Shown here piece after piece: positions 55,345-64,000 of a stretch of DNA of 64,000 nt (the first letter of the stretch is position 1; each line of letters starts with the position of its first letter). The DNA lies in the NCBI RefSeq assembly GCF_040717535.1, contig NZ_JBFEFI010000001.1, forward strand, positions 186,001 through 250,000. The letters are read 5' to 3'. The DNA is from Thalassoglobus sp. JC818. GTDB taxonomy: Bacteria > Planctomycetota > Planctomycetia > Planctomycetales > Planctomycetaceae. The notes under the pieces were generated by a model, which made no database searches, was not told the DNA's origin, and saw nothing but the letters and a program-made list of their open reading frames with translations. A program made the position numbers and the translations under genes.

Positions 55345-58300
55345 CTAACCCGCTTTGCGAAGTTGCGGAGCAGGGGGGCCAGCGATTTCTGCATTGATAG
55401 GCATTTTGAGGACCTGCTCTTCGTTGAGATGAAGATCCATTTGTGGGAATGGAATCTCAATATCATTCGCGCGAAACGCGAGATCAATCCCTCGATTAAT
55501 TTCGGTCAATGTCGCCAATCGATCTTTAAGATCCGGTAGATAGCAACGCAGTGTTAAATTTAAGGCGCTGTCGCCAAAGCTGTCAAAGGTGACGGATGGG
55601 GCGGGGTCGTCCAGAACAACTGGGTGAGCGATTGCGACTTCCTTCATCAACTGACGGGCTTTGTCGGTGTCTGTTCCGTAGGCAACGCCAACGGGAACCA
55701 GAAGGCGGTTGGTTTTGTTTGACAACGTCCAGTTCAGCATCCGCCCAGTGATGAACTCTTTGTTGGGAACGATATATTCTTTCTGATCGAAGTCGACGAT
55801 CGTCGTGGCTCGAATATGAATCTTCGAGACGGTTCCGGTCACGGAATCGATCGTGACAACGTCGCCCACTCGAACTGGTCGTTCAAGCAACAGAATCAGA
55901 CCAGAAACGAGGTTCGCGAAAATCTCCTGAAGTCCAAAACCCAAACCGACTGTCAATGCGGCCAACAGCCATTGCACACTCGACCAGCCGACACCAATCG
56001 TCTGGCAGGCAGTGACTACTCCCGCCAGGGTTAATGCATAACCTGCGATCGTCGTGACCGCATGCTTTGCTCCGTCATCCATCGTAAACGTGCGGAAAAC
56101 AAGCACTTCGAGAACAGCTCGCAAATGACGACTGAAAACGAACGTCATCGCCAGGAAAATCACTGCGAAGATCAACTTCGAAATCGTGATCGGGACAGCA
56201 CGAGTCACAAGCTGAGTTTCCGAACGTCCTTCTCCGATATCCACAACTTCAGTGACTTGGGCAGTCGTTCGCCACAACTCGACGTTGCTAACTGACTGCA
56301 CTGCGGGAAGCACTTCAATCCAGATGTTCCACGCACCGACGAGAAAGACGACGATCGCCAGACCGCTGGCAAATCGACCGATTTGCTCGGAAAGATGATG
56401 AGGATGTAACTCCGGGCTGGCATTCTCGACTTCAACTTCCGACTTCTTGCCCGCCTGATTGTGTCGTCGATGGAAGCGGCTCGCCAACGCGAAACGATGG
56501 TTCGCAGCGGTCACCCATTTTTTGGCAAACGAGAACGCAGCCACAAGTCCGGCAGCGAGAAGAAGTGTCATCTCGAGACGGAACAGGAGTTTCTTGGCTG
56601 TGTAGTGATATCCCATGAGAGACAGGACAGAAAATGCTGTCGGTCCGCACAGAATGATTGCATTCACGAGTCGGAAGATCATTCTTGAACGCTTGTGGTT
56701 GCCGGTCGACAGCAAAGACGTGATCGCAGCACCGACTTGATACATAACAAACGTCAGCACGATCATTCCGGAAACGAACATGACTCGCCCCAACGACTGC
56801 ACGTACTGACCGTCATTGAAGTGGATCGCAACACCATCGATCAAAACGAGTGGCGTCGTGAGAATCATGAGCGTCGTCAACGCGCGATAGACTCGAGCGG
56901 TGACTTCATCGGGCCAACCGAGGAAGAAGTCGCCGACTCCTCCGCGACGCGTGAGTTGTCGCAACAGCTCGATCGTCCCAGCATAGAAAGCTGCACGAAG
57001 TAGAGACGTCGCCAGGGCTGTGGAAAACTGATCGTTCGAAATTGCAAAGGTCTGAATTAACCACGATGTCAGCAAGATGGCGACAGGAATGGCAATCGAA
57101 ATCAAAGCTGTTAATCCGAGTGCCGCTGGCATCGCGACCATCGGAGAGAGCTCATGCTTGTCGGCTCGAGACGTGATCTTTCGAAGCCATCCCAAGGATT
57201 GCCAACGCAAGAGGACAAGCAGGATACACGCAACAATGATCGTCGTTGAGAGTGCGGGACGTTGCACGAGTGCATTCACAATCGTGGTAACAACATTTAC
57301 CCATTGTGATGGAGAGCCAAACTTGATTGCCCCTTCCAAAGCATGCTCGAACGTTCCCCATTCCGCGACTGGAGCACTTTTGATCCATAAGACCCGTTCA
57401 TCAATGTAAGAGCGAAACTCTTCTACCAGTTTTGCGAGGTTCTGAGCCTGTACATCCAGATCGGCCAGATTTCGGAGTCCGGAGTTATAGTCGCCAATCA
57501 GGTCGCCAAGATACTTCCGACGATCCTGAGCGAGCGTCAGAGCCATCTCTTCGATCTCGGTGGATGAACCGTATTCTTCATGATTCTCTGCGAGAGATCT
57601 GGCCACCTCGACCACGTCACCGAAGCGGCCGCGCTCATCTTCGAGAAGCATCAACTCTTGTTGCCACTGAGCAGCCCGTTCAGCGGCTGATTTTCTCATC
57701 GCAAGAAATCGATCGACATTGGGAAGGTGATCGCGCTGATTAGTAAGATACAAACCAATCGCGGTCGTCAGTTCGTTCTGAACTCTGTCGACCTTTTCCT
57801 TGGCCGTTGCGTAATCCGTTTCCACAGATTCGAGTTGCTCAGAGACCTGTTCGAGGTCGGTCGCAATTGACGTCAGTTCATCCTGCAATTGCGTGCGTGT
57901 TTCGGTCAATGTGGCGTTTCGCTCCGCGAGCGTCCGGAGTGCAGGATGCGCGTCCTGCAACTTTCGTCGAGCTTCACGGGCTTGTGCTTCGGACTCAAGA
58001 CGACGAGCTGTGGAGATCTGCTCCTTCCAAGCTTCCAGTCGTTTGGTCGCGTGTTTTTTTTCACGGACGAGGTTGTCGCGTTGGAGCGGAAACAAGTCCT
58101 TCAGTGCTTCATAACGAAGCTGTTCGACGTGATAGAGATCGAGCTGTTTTTCGAGCAGTCTCAGTTGGGCCGTCTGTTCTGTTCGACGAGCTTCGGCGAC
58201 GAGAGGATGCTCTCCAGGAATTGGAGCTGCTCCGATTTGCGTTTTCAGTTTAGCGATTTTCTCCTGAGCCTGGTTGATGATGACAGGCATCTGCGGTTGG

Positions 58301-59448
58301 CGTTCGCTACGAACCTTGGAGCGAGACTCCCAGTCCTCCAGGCTCTTCGAAGCCGTGTTGAGCATTTCCTGCTCGACGATGAGTTGTTGTTCAAGAGTGG
58401 CGAGGTCAGCATCTCCTGCGGTGAGGGAAAGCGGTGCCAACTCCTTGCCCAATTTTCCCTTCTGCTCATCGATGGAAGCCGTCGCAGCGTCGATCTCAGC
58501 CTTGTAAGCCACAGCTTTATTGGCGGCATCTTCAGAGAGTTTCAGAAACTCCGTGGCCTTCGCGTAGTGCGAAAGGACAACAGGTTTGACATCTTCGGGA
58601 ACCTCTGCGGATTCCGCGACAGATCGTTTTCGTCCGATTTCCTCCAATGTCAACTCGCTGGCCGTTTCAGCTCCGACACCAGATTCAGCTTGAGCAGTTT
58701 GAACAGGAGCCTCTTCAGCGGGAGCTTCAGATCCGGCATCTGTGCTTGCTGCTGGAACTGCAAGTTTCTCCAGTGGTTGATTGGAGTCCGAAGTAGCGGT
58801 TTCTCCGCTGTCGTTCACCGCCGCAACAGGAGTCACCTGCTGGTCGAAGTGAACTTTCGATGGCGCAGCTTCACTGGAACGTTCTTGAGATGGATTCTCC
58901 AAAGACTTGAATCCGCCTGCCTCAAACGAGGGAGTGTAGGAACGAATTGGAGTCGCTTCTTGGACGATCGGGGCCAGTTGATTCCCGGAAAAATTCTGCG
59001 GTTGCCCCGACTGCCAATTGAGTTCGCCAGTTACGGAATTGTTCGCGTTGGCGGGGTTTTCAATCTCTCCTGGCGATTCAGTCCGAACCGGTCGGCGCGA
59101 TCGCATCAACGTGAAGTTGCCACTTGATTGTGATTCCTGTCCATTCCACGAATCGGAAGGACTCTGTGCCTGCTCAGTGGAGTTCTGCCCAGCTTGAGAA
59201 GTCCCTGAAAACCACCTGGTGGACCGATTGGCGGGAAACGTTTGCTGGCGGGGTGCGGATGAAGCGTCTTCCTCCGACTTTGAACCAGGAAGCGAGATCC
59301 AGTCCGTTTCGGTGAATTCCGAAGCGGCCGAATCAATGCCGAACGGCACAAAGTCTTGTGCAACAAGCCCGGAGCATTGAATCGTAAACGCGATGGCTGA
59401 TGCAAAGAAGATCTGCGACAAGCTGCTGCGGAGAGACGGGAACAACAT
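55345..59448 (-). CDS. giant mechanosensitive channel, MscS family (MscK/MscM-like)
   Basis: This 1367-residue protein has a signal peptide (IFFASAIAFTIQCSGLVAQ), a low-complexity Ser/Pro/Glu-rich periplasmic region (about 30-270) and a long coiled-coil region rich in Glu, Arg and Gln (about 280-690). About ten helices follow (about 740-1160), then the MscS core. The pore helix and exit are in WLLAALTVGLGFGLQEIFANLVSG, with the beta-domain motif RPVRVGDVVTID and VPNKEFITGRMLNW. The architecture is that of E. coli MscK/MscM. It opens under osmotic downshock to release solutes. The low-complexity N-terminal region is not typical of MscK and may link to the cell wall (inference). It may share a transcript with mobB. 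Confidence 0.92.
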   Translation of the reverse strand: MLFPSLRSSLSQIFFASAIAFTIQCSGLVAQDFVPFGIDSAASEFTETDWISLPGSKSEEDASSAPRQQTFPANRSTRWFSGTSQAGQNSTEQAQSPSDSWNGQESQSSGNFTLMRSRRPVRTESPGEIENPANANNSVTGELNWQSGQPQNFSGNQLAPIVQEATPIRSYTPSFEAGGFKSLENPSQERSSEAAPSKVHFDQQVTPVAAVNDSGETATSDSNQPLEKLAVPAASTDAGSEAPAEEAPVQTAQAESGVGAETASELTLEEIGRKRSVAESAEVPEDVKPVVLSHYAKATEFLKLSEDAANKAVAYKAEIDAATASIDEQKGKLGKELAPLSLTAGDADLATLEQQLIVEQEMLNTASKSLEDWESRSKVRSERQPQMPVIINQAQEKIAKLKTQIGAAPIPGEHPLVAEARRTEQTAQLRLLEKQLDLYHVEQLRYEALKDLFPLQRDNLVREKKHATKRLEAWKEQISTARRLESEAQAREARRKLQDAHPALRTLAERNATLTETRTQLQDELTSIATDLEQVSEQLESVETDYATAKEKVDRVQNELTTAIGLYLTNQRDHLPNVDRFLAMRKSAAERAAQWQQELMLLEDERGRFGDVVEVARSLAENHEEYGSSTEIEEMALTLAQDRRKYLGDLIGDYNSGLRNLADLDVQAQNLAKLVEEFRSYIDERVLWIKSAPVAEWGTFEHALEGAIKFGSPSQWVNVVTTIVNALVQRPALSTTIIVACILLVLLRWQSLGWLRKITSRADKHELSPMVAMPAALGLTALISIAIPVAILLTSWLIQTFAISNDQFSTALATSLLRAAFYAGTIELLRQLTRRGGVGDFFLGWPDEVTARVYRALTTLMILTTPLVLIDGVAIHFNDGQYVQSLGRVMFVSGMIVLTFVMYQVGAAITSLLSTGNHKRSRMIFRLVNAIILCGPTAFSVLSLMGYHYTAKKLLFRLEMTLLLAAGLVAAFSFAKKWVTAANHRFALASRFHRRHNQAGKKSEVEVENASPELHPHHLSEQIGRFASGLAIVVFLVGAWNIWIEVLPAVQSVSNVELWRTTAQVTEVVDIGEGRSETQLVTRAVPITISKLIFAVIFLAMTFVFSRHLRAVLEVLVFRTFTMDDGAKHAVTTIAGYALTLAGVVTACQTIGVGWSSVQWLLAALTVGLGFGLQEIFANLVSGLILLLERPVRVGDVVTIDSVTGTVSKIHIRATTIVDFDQKEYIVPNKEFITGRMLNWTLSNKTNRLLVPVGVAYGTDTDKARQLMKEVAIAHPVVLDDPAPSVTFDSFGDSALNLTLRCYLPDLKDRLATLTEINRGIDLAFRANDIEIPFPQMDLHLNEEQVLKMPINAEIAGPPAPQLRKAG

Positions 59449-59829
59449 GGAATCTCATCGATTTGAGTCAGTAGAGCATTGGGGAATCGCTTCTCGAGGT
59501 CAAAAGAGCACTCATACGAATCGGGAAGCGTGGCCCTAAGTACTTCAACTGATTTTCTTCATCAATTGGAACTTAAGCTCAAGTCCTGCCACCGAATCCG
59601 CCGCAAAGCCTGATAGTTAACCATTATCCAACACCTCAGCCCCCAAGAAGTGAGGCAGAAGATCGGCACAAACCGACCTCGAAGCGGCAAGAATCGCCGA
59701 TCAACCCGCGGGCTCAGCTGTGCTCATCAAAGAATCAACGTACTCTAATACGTCTACGCAAAGTTGACCCGCCCCACCTCTAGAAGCCTGGAAATGAGGC
59801 TATTGCTCAGAAGCATTCGTGCGAGACCG
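59449..59829. other. intergenic region
   Basis: 381 bp between the MscS-family gene and the upstream sulfatase gene, both leftward. It includes a short hairpin (CTCA...TGAG near 59636-59655). No gene or terminator with a T run is seen. Confidence 0.4.
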
Positions 59830-61782
59830 CTAAGGGGTTGTTCCCACTTCTTCGCCAGGAGCGGGGTATTTGCTCGACCAGGGATGGAAGTCAGAAACCG
59901 GCAGAGTGAGTTTTTTGGCCAGATCCTTTCGATCGTCTTGATAGAAGACCAGTCGATCAATCTTCAGATTTGGTGACCGAGGAGCGATCAATATTTCATT
60001 CGCAAGCTCTTCGAACCTCCACTGATCGACACGCTCTGTAGGGTCGTCGATGACAGTGAATTCATCGACCCAGCCCCATTCTCCCGAAGCGACGTTCTTC
60101 GGCAGAACTCCGACCATCCAGGGACCATCAGCGACTTTCATCCAGAATGAGTTTTCGTGACCTGACTCCGGGTGATCGCTTCGGACACGGACCGCCGCTC
60201 GCCACTCGCCTTCGATGTTGGCATTCAGGCTCACTTTCGTGACTCCGGACTCAGGAGAATCTGACTGTGAACGGAGCGATCTCAAGTAGCCAATTCCTGT
60301 TGCAGCCGGGAGAGCTATTTCCATCGCCCATGACTCATCTCGCTGAATCGGAATCATCTCAGCTTCAACGACGATGACTCCGCCCTGATCCTGAAACTGA
60401 TAGCGTTCAAAAACCTGTGACGGGTCCGAACGAGGCACGCGACTGGGATCAAAAATGGGGTAGGGTCGCATCGAGTCGAGAACTTTCTGCAATGCGATGC
60501 GGGCTTCACGCTCTTTCGGAGAATCGTCAGCGACGAAGAGCGGGTTTTCTTCAAAGACATCGCTTGCGAGATCGATCAGTCGACCATCTTCGTACAGCTT
60601 AAAGCGTTCGCCGATCGCAACTCGAATCAGTTCGAAGCGATCTTTGTCCCATCCCGGACGCGGGTCTTGATGAATGTAGACCCACTCGCGACTGCCCGAC
60701 TCTTCCTGAGTGAGAACATTGGCGAAGCTCATGCCGTCGACGTTCTCTGGAATCAGTTCGCCGGCCCCTGCAACGTCGAGAAGCGTCGGGAGCAGATCAA
60801 CGGAGTCGACCAGATCTTTGGAGACAACTCCGCCTTGAATCGTACCTGGCCAATTCGCAATTGCTGGCACGCGAATTCCTAACTCGGTCGCCTTGCCTTT
60901 TTCGCCTCGAACAATTCGGTCTCCCATTCGGGATGCGACTCGTACGTTTGTGCCGTTGTCGCTGTAAAAGAGGACCAACGTGTTGTCGCGGAGCTGAAGA
61001 GCATCGAGTGTCGCAACAAGTTTTCCGACCATTTTGTCGGTGTACTCGATCATGTCTTTCGCCAGTCGCGTCTCTTCGACATGACGCTTCTCCGGGTCGT
61101 TCCATTCCGGGCTATCGGGTGTGGGAACCATCGGATTGTGCGGAAGTGCCATCGAGTAGTAGACGAAGAATGGTCTCTCCTGATTCTGCTCGATAAACTC
61201 ACCGATGAAGTCTGACCAAATATCCGGACCATATTTCCCGGAAGTTCCGGTCAGTTCTTCTCCGTTCTGAACAATGACTGGGTCAGCGTACCGCGAACCT
61301 TTGTCTTCCGTGTGCCCGACGTGCCACAGCGAGTATTCATCGAAACCAGCATCCTTCGGAAGCATGCCGGTATTCCGTCGAAGCTCTGCTCCGGGATAGT
61401 CCGGAGGGTCGTAGCTTGTAAGTTGCCACTTGCCAGCCATGCAGGTTTTGTAGCCAGCTCGTTGTAAGAGATGTCCGATCGTCGTCGCTTCCGGGTCCAG
61501 AATTCCGAAGGCCTTCCAGTTCCGAAGATTCAAGCGACCGGTCATCAATTGAATCCGCGTGTTGGTGCAAAGGGGAAGGGCATAGGCCCGATCAAAACGA
61601 ATCCCGCCCGAGGCCAATCGATCGAGATTCGGTGTCGCGTAGGAAGTTCCTCCGTAACAGCCGACGGTCTCAAATCCCAAATCATCAGCGAGAATCAGAA
61701 CGATATTCGGTCGTTCACCGGCGGCGATTACGTTCGAATTCCCGAACGCAGTGATCATCAATCCCAGCAAAAAGAGACGCAT
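59830..61782 (-). CDS. sulfatase with atypical CTNTR core
   Basis: This 650-residue protein has a signal peptide (FLLGLMITAFGNSNVIAAG) and the sulfatase core RPNIVLILADDLGFETVG. At the formylglycine position it has CTNTR (Cys72), with Asn instead of Pro/Ala at the third position, and the Lys block reads AGKWQLTS rather than GKWHLG; metal residues in FYSDNGTNVR are kept. The GKWQL form is, as I recall, a feature of one sulfatase subfamily rather than decay. Residues about 470-640 form a C-terminal beta-sandwich (VVVEAEMIPIQRDESW, WRAAVRVRSDHPESG), probably carbohydrate-binding. It is secreted. It is divergent from the PepSY gene, so the 327-bp gap upstream holds two promoters. Confidence 0.9.
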   Translation of the reverse strand: MRLFLLGLMITAFGNSNVIAAGERPNIVLILADDLGFETVGCYGGTSYATPNLDRLASGGIRFDRAYALPLCTNTRIQLMTGRLNLRNWKAFGILDPEATTIGHLLQRAGYKTCMAGKWQLTSYDPPDYPGAELRRNTGMLPKDAGFDEYSLWHVGHTEDKGSRYADPVIVQNGEELTGTSGKYGPDIWSDFIGEFIEQNQERPFFVYYSMALPHNPMVPTPDSPEWNDPEKRHVEETRLAKDMIEYTDKMVGKLVATLDALQLRDNTLVLFYSDNGTNVRVASRMGDRIVRGEKGKATELGIRVPAIANWPGTIQGGVVSKDLVDSVDLLPTLLDVAGAGELIPENVDGMSFANVLTQEESGSREWVYIHQDPRPGWDKDRFELIRVAIGERFKLYEDGRLIDLASDVFEENPLFVADDSPKEREARIALQKVLDSMRPYPIFDPSRVPRSDPSQVFERYQFQDQGGVIVVEAEMIPIQRDESWAMEIALPAATGIGYLRSLRSQSDSPESGVTKVSLNANIEGEWRAAVRVRSDHPESGHENSFWMKVADGPWMVGVLPKNVASGEWGWVDEFTVIDDPTERVDQWRFEELANEILIAPRSPNLKIDRLVFYQDDRKDLAKKLTLPVSDFHPWSSKYPAPGEEVGTTP

Positions 61783-62109
61783 AGATTCGGCGCTTTCTAT
61801 GACCTGTGACGAGGTGTCTGGCTTTCAATCCATGTGATCGAACGTGGCCAATGGGTTCACCGTCGTGATTCTGACTGTTCTTTTTCGAGGAAACAATCGA
61901 CCTGCGACCAGAACTTCACAATACTGGGACCGAGCCTTCAAACTCGAAGAATTTTCCAGCAAAAGGCCGCAAACGACGTACTCCACCGACAGCGAGTGTA
62001 AATTCTCCGGCAGCGACAGAACCTGCTGGCTTTGATATTCCGATGCACTTGACCGTACGATTCCGATCGAACATGCGCGCAGATTCCTCACCAAGTTGAA
62101 ACTCAGATT
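61783..62109. other. intergenic region between divergent sulfatase and PepSY genes
   Basis: 327 bp with promoters expected in both directions. No recognisable operator or RNA. Confidence 0.4.
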
Positions 62110-63078
62110 ATGCAAAATCCCGAACAAGCCAGCTTCGAAGAAGAGACCACCACTCAGACAAACGGCAATTCGCGTCGACCAAAACGCCTTTCAACTCGGT
62201 TGATGCAGTTGATCCGCCGAATTCATCTCTACTCGGGACTGCTGCTCCTGCCGTGGGTTCTTCTCTACGGCATCACGGGCGCAATGTACAACCACCAATG
62301 GCTCTTTCCAGAAGTCGCGATGCAGCCACTCTCGGAAGAGGTCATCGCAACCACTCCGATGAAAGAGTTTCCGACTCCGGAAGGATTCGCGCAGCAGGTC
62401 GTCGATACTCTCCAAGCTGCGACCCCGCAATCCGAAATCCTCCTCGCAGAGAACTCACGAGCAGAGTTCACAGGGGATCTGCTCTTCGAAGTTTTCGCCA
62501 ACGGAGAACGTCACGTCGTTCACATCGATCCCGTCACCCAGGAATCGCATCTCGTCACATTTCCGGAAAATCCTGAAACACCCGTTCCGGTGATCGAAGA
62601 CCTTCAAAGCTTCATCAAGATCGACAACGATCCTCACGTTTCAGCTTTGAATTCGGTGCGCCCCCTTCTTGACGAAGCAGGGATCACTTCCGGAAACCCA
62701 AAACCATTTGGATGGGCAAAGCTCAACTTTCTGGCCACGGTCGATGGAGAACTCGCCCGCGTAACTTACGTCCTGAAGGACGGCCATGTTGATGTGACTC
62801 ACTACAATGGTGACGACGGATTTACCCCGCGAGCGTTTTTCATGCGACTGCACACTTCGCACGGTCAATCTCCACACTGGAATGGACGAAGCCTGTGGTC
62901 GTTGTTTGTTGACACGATGGCAATTGCGATGGTCACGTGGGCACTCTCTGGTGTCTTGATGTGGTGGCAGATCAAGCGGACGCGTTGGATCGGAGCGGCC
63001 CTGCTTTTAATCAGCATCGCGACAGCTGCGTTCATGTACATCAGCATGCAAGACTTCTACGCGACAACAAAGCTGTAA
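62110..63078 (+). CDS. PepSY-associated transmembrane protein
   Basis: This 322-residue protein has a helix at IHLYSGLLLLPWVLLYGITGAMYN (residues about 36-59, with the family's H-x2-G motif), a periplasmic domain of about 200 residues, and two C-terminal helices (TMAIAMVTWALSGVLMWW and GAALLLISIATAAFMYI). The RRIHLYSG start of helix 1 and LHTSHGQSPHWNGRSLWSLFVD before helix 2 are typical of PepSY-TM proteins, often linked to iron reduction or siderophore handling. The role here is not known. The ATG at 62110 is chosen; GAAACTCAG upstream is a weak ribosome site. Confidence 0.85.
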   Translation: MQNPEQASFEEETTTQTNGNSRRPKRLSTRLMQLIRRIHLYSGLLLLPWVLLYGITGAMYNHQWLFPEVAMQPLSEEVIATTPMKEFPTPEGFAQQVVDTLQAATPQSEILLAENSRAEFTGDLLFEVFANGERHVVHIDPVTQESHLVTFPENPETPVPVIEDLQSFIKIDNDPHVSALNSVRPLLDEAGITSGNPKPFGWAKLNFLATVDGELARVTYVLKDGHVDVTHYNGDDGFTPRAFFMRLHTSHGQSPHWNGRSLWSLFVDTMAIAMVTWALSGVLMWWQIKRTRWIGAALLLISIATAAFMYISMQDFYATTKL

Positions 63079-63425
63079 GCTGCTGCCGGAAGTTTGCGCA
63101 CAGACTGCCAGTGAAGTTACCGATCTGAGTGTGCGGTATTGACACACCGTGTGAAATCGATTCCTCTTTAATTAGTAGATTTCATCAATCGGTTTGCCTC
63201 AAACCGCTAAAAATCACTGGCAAAGAATTTTTCGGTCGAATTGAAATACTGCGAAACGCGCCTTGCATGTTTTTCAATACTGATGCTTCCCTTTGACCGG
63301 TTTTACAACCAGTTTGAAGTCAACTGATTGCACAATGCCGTTGGAAGGGAAGTGAATCCCGGCTGATGTCATCCGTTCATCATAGGTGATCTCACCACGA
63401 CGACGGACTTTTGGGAGATTTTTAG
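63079..63425. other. intergenic region
   Basis: 347 bp between two + strand genes. AT-rich near 63170-63260. It carries the probable promoter of the HTH gene, and GGGAGA just before its ATG. No other feature recognised. Confidence 0.4.
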
Positions 63426-64000
63426 ATGCCGGCACCGCGAACAGGATTCCAGACCATTCCCGGCCATCTCACCCACTACCTGGATGAGCTTGACCTCAAG
63501 AGAAAAGACCTCGCTGCCGCACTGGGAGTGAGTCTCCGTACGGTCTACAACATTGAATACTCTCGCAAGCGGGCAAATCGAGACTTGCTCGACAAACTTG
63601 CAAAAGTTCTCAATCAGTTCGCCGAGCAACAACCTCATCTCAACAATTTGACTCTCACGGCAGATCACTTCATTGATCATCCATCATCGTTTGCAGCAGT
63701 CTTCCTGCAATCAGTCTTGTTGAATGACTCCAGCTTCTTTTTTGTCGGAGAGAATCCGATTGCTGGTCCAGATTTCCGCTGGAAGGCTCCCGGCTCTCAT
63801 GTTGCGATCCCGTTTGCAGGTGATTACTCCGGTGCGGAATCACAAGTGCTACTCAATCGACTTCACTCAACGGTGAAACAAGTTGGCCTGGAAGAGATTC
63901 AAATCCTACACAACCGCACGAACTGCCAGGTTTACGTGCATTCCATTTCTCTCTTCGAGCATCCGGAAAGCGGCGAAGTCTTCAAATTTGCCGCGTCTTC
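63426..64000 (+). CDS. HTH domain protein, 3' end outside window
   Basis: From the ATG at 63426 the frame runs open to the right edge (191 codons visible). It starts MPAPRTGFQTIPGHLTHY and has an XRE-type helix-turn-helix at residues about 18-60 (LDLKRKDLAAALGVSLRTVYN, in parts KRKDLAAALGVS and LRTVYNIEYSRKR). A mixed alpha/beta segment follows (VGENPIAGPDFRWKAPGSH, VAIPFAGDYSG) that I could not assign. A GGGAGA ribosome site lies about 7 bases upstream of the ATG. It could be a transcriptional regulator with a sensory domain. Confidence 0.75.
   Translation, partial: MPAPRTGFQTIPGHLTHYLDELDLKRKDLAAALGVSLRTVYNIEYSRKRANRDLLDKLAKVLNQFAEQQPHLNNLTLTADHFIDHPSSFAAVFLQSVLLNDSSFFFVGENPIAGPDFRWKAPGSHVAIPFAGDYSGAESQVLLNRLHSTVKQVGLEEIQILHNRTNCQVYVHSISLFEHPESGEVFKFAAS

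Noticed and set aside
1-64000. CRISPR arrays, prophage, transposase, integrase or origin
   Set aside because: No regular spaced repeats, no phage structural genes and no transposase motifs were seen on either strand.

Overview
The window looks like chromosomal DNA of a planctomycete (phylum Planctomycetota), probably a marine or freshwater member of the Planctomycetaceae or Gimesia/Rubinisphaera/Thalassoglobus neighbourhood. The evidence is the gene content: a DUF1592/DUF1588/DUF1585 protein, a DUF1501 protein, a PVC-type membrane-bound dehydrogenase with a CxxCH heme site, four sulfatases in 64 kb, a DUF1254/DUF1214 protein, a PEP-CTERM protein and a flotillin-like FloA. The genus is a guess. 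I saw no rRNA, tRNA, CRISPR array, integrase or intact insertion sequence. Both edges cut genes.

Layout. 1-8.6 kb: end of a DUF1592-family protein, an iduronate-2-sulfatase-like enzyme, an outer-membrane porin-like protein, a His-rich ZIP metal transporter, a DUF4185 secreted protein, a DUF2254 membrane protein and FxsA. 8.9-12.9 kb: a compact three-gene set on the + strand (asparagine-synthetase-like PP-loop enzyme, RaSEA-like radical SAM protein, halogenase-like flavoprotein), which is the most promising unexplained system here. 12.9-20 kb (- strand): a membrane glycosyltransferase, a 1269-residue multidomain heme/copper protein and a DUF1501 protein. 20.2-27.9 kb: a DUF1338 protein converges on an arginine succinyltransferase (AST) operon, astA-astD-astB preceded by a class-III aminotransferase and an M20 hydrolase that may stand in for AstE. 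28.2-34.1 kb: oligoendopeptidase F, cytidine deaminase, an ankyrin protein, a DUF1254 protein and an HTH-NTF2 fusion. 34.7-41.6 kb: sulfatase, DUF5060 glycoside hydrolase-like protein, sulfatase, each with a good SD and a terminator between them, which looks like a small sulfated-polysaccharide degradation locus.

41.8-49.9 kb: a nucleotidyltransferase-like/TPM/LemA operon on the - strand ending in a strong terminator, a 1.1-kb region without a convincing gene, then a DEAD-box RNA helicase, a cold-shock protein, FloA and a PEP-CTERM protein flanked by two copies of a degenerate intergenic repeat. 50.8-54.7 kb: a SulP anion transporter with an unusual hydrophilic insert, then a thioredoxin-fold CPHC protein overlapping a CcdA/DsbD-like membrane protein. 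A run of nine A's lies in the overlap, and a -1 shift there would fuse the two into a DsbD-like polypeptide. 54.7-64 kb: mobB, a giant MscS-family channel, a fourth sulfatase with an atypical CTNTR active-site core, a PepSY membrane protein and the start of an HTH protein cut by the right edge.

Functionally the window combines sulfated-glycan catabolism (sulfatases, DUF5060 protein, SulP transporter), amino-acid catabolism (AST pathway, peptidases, DUF1338), redox and envelope biology (PVC cytochrome, CcdA/Trx, MscS, FloA, LemA/TPM) and one candidate biosynthetic or modification cluster of unknown product. All functional names come from motif and family recognition by eye, without database searches.
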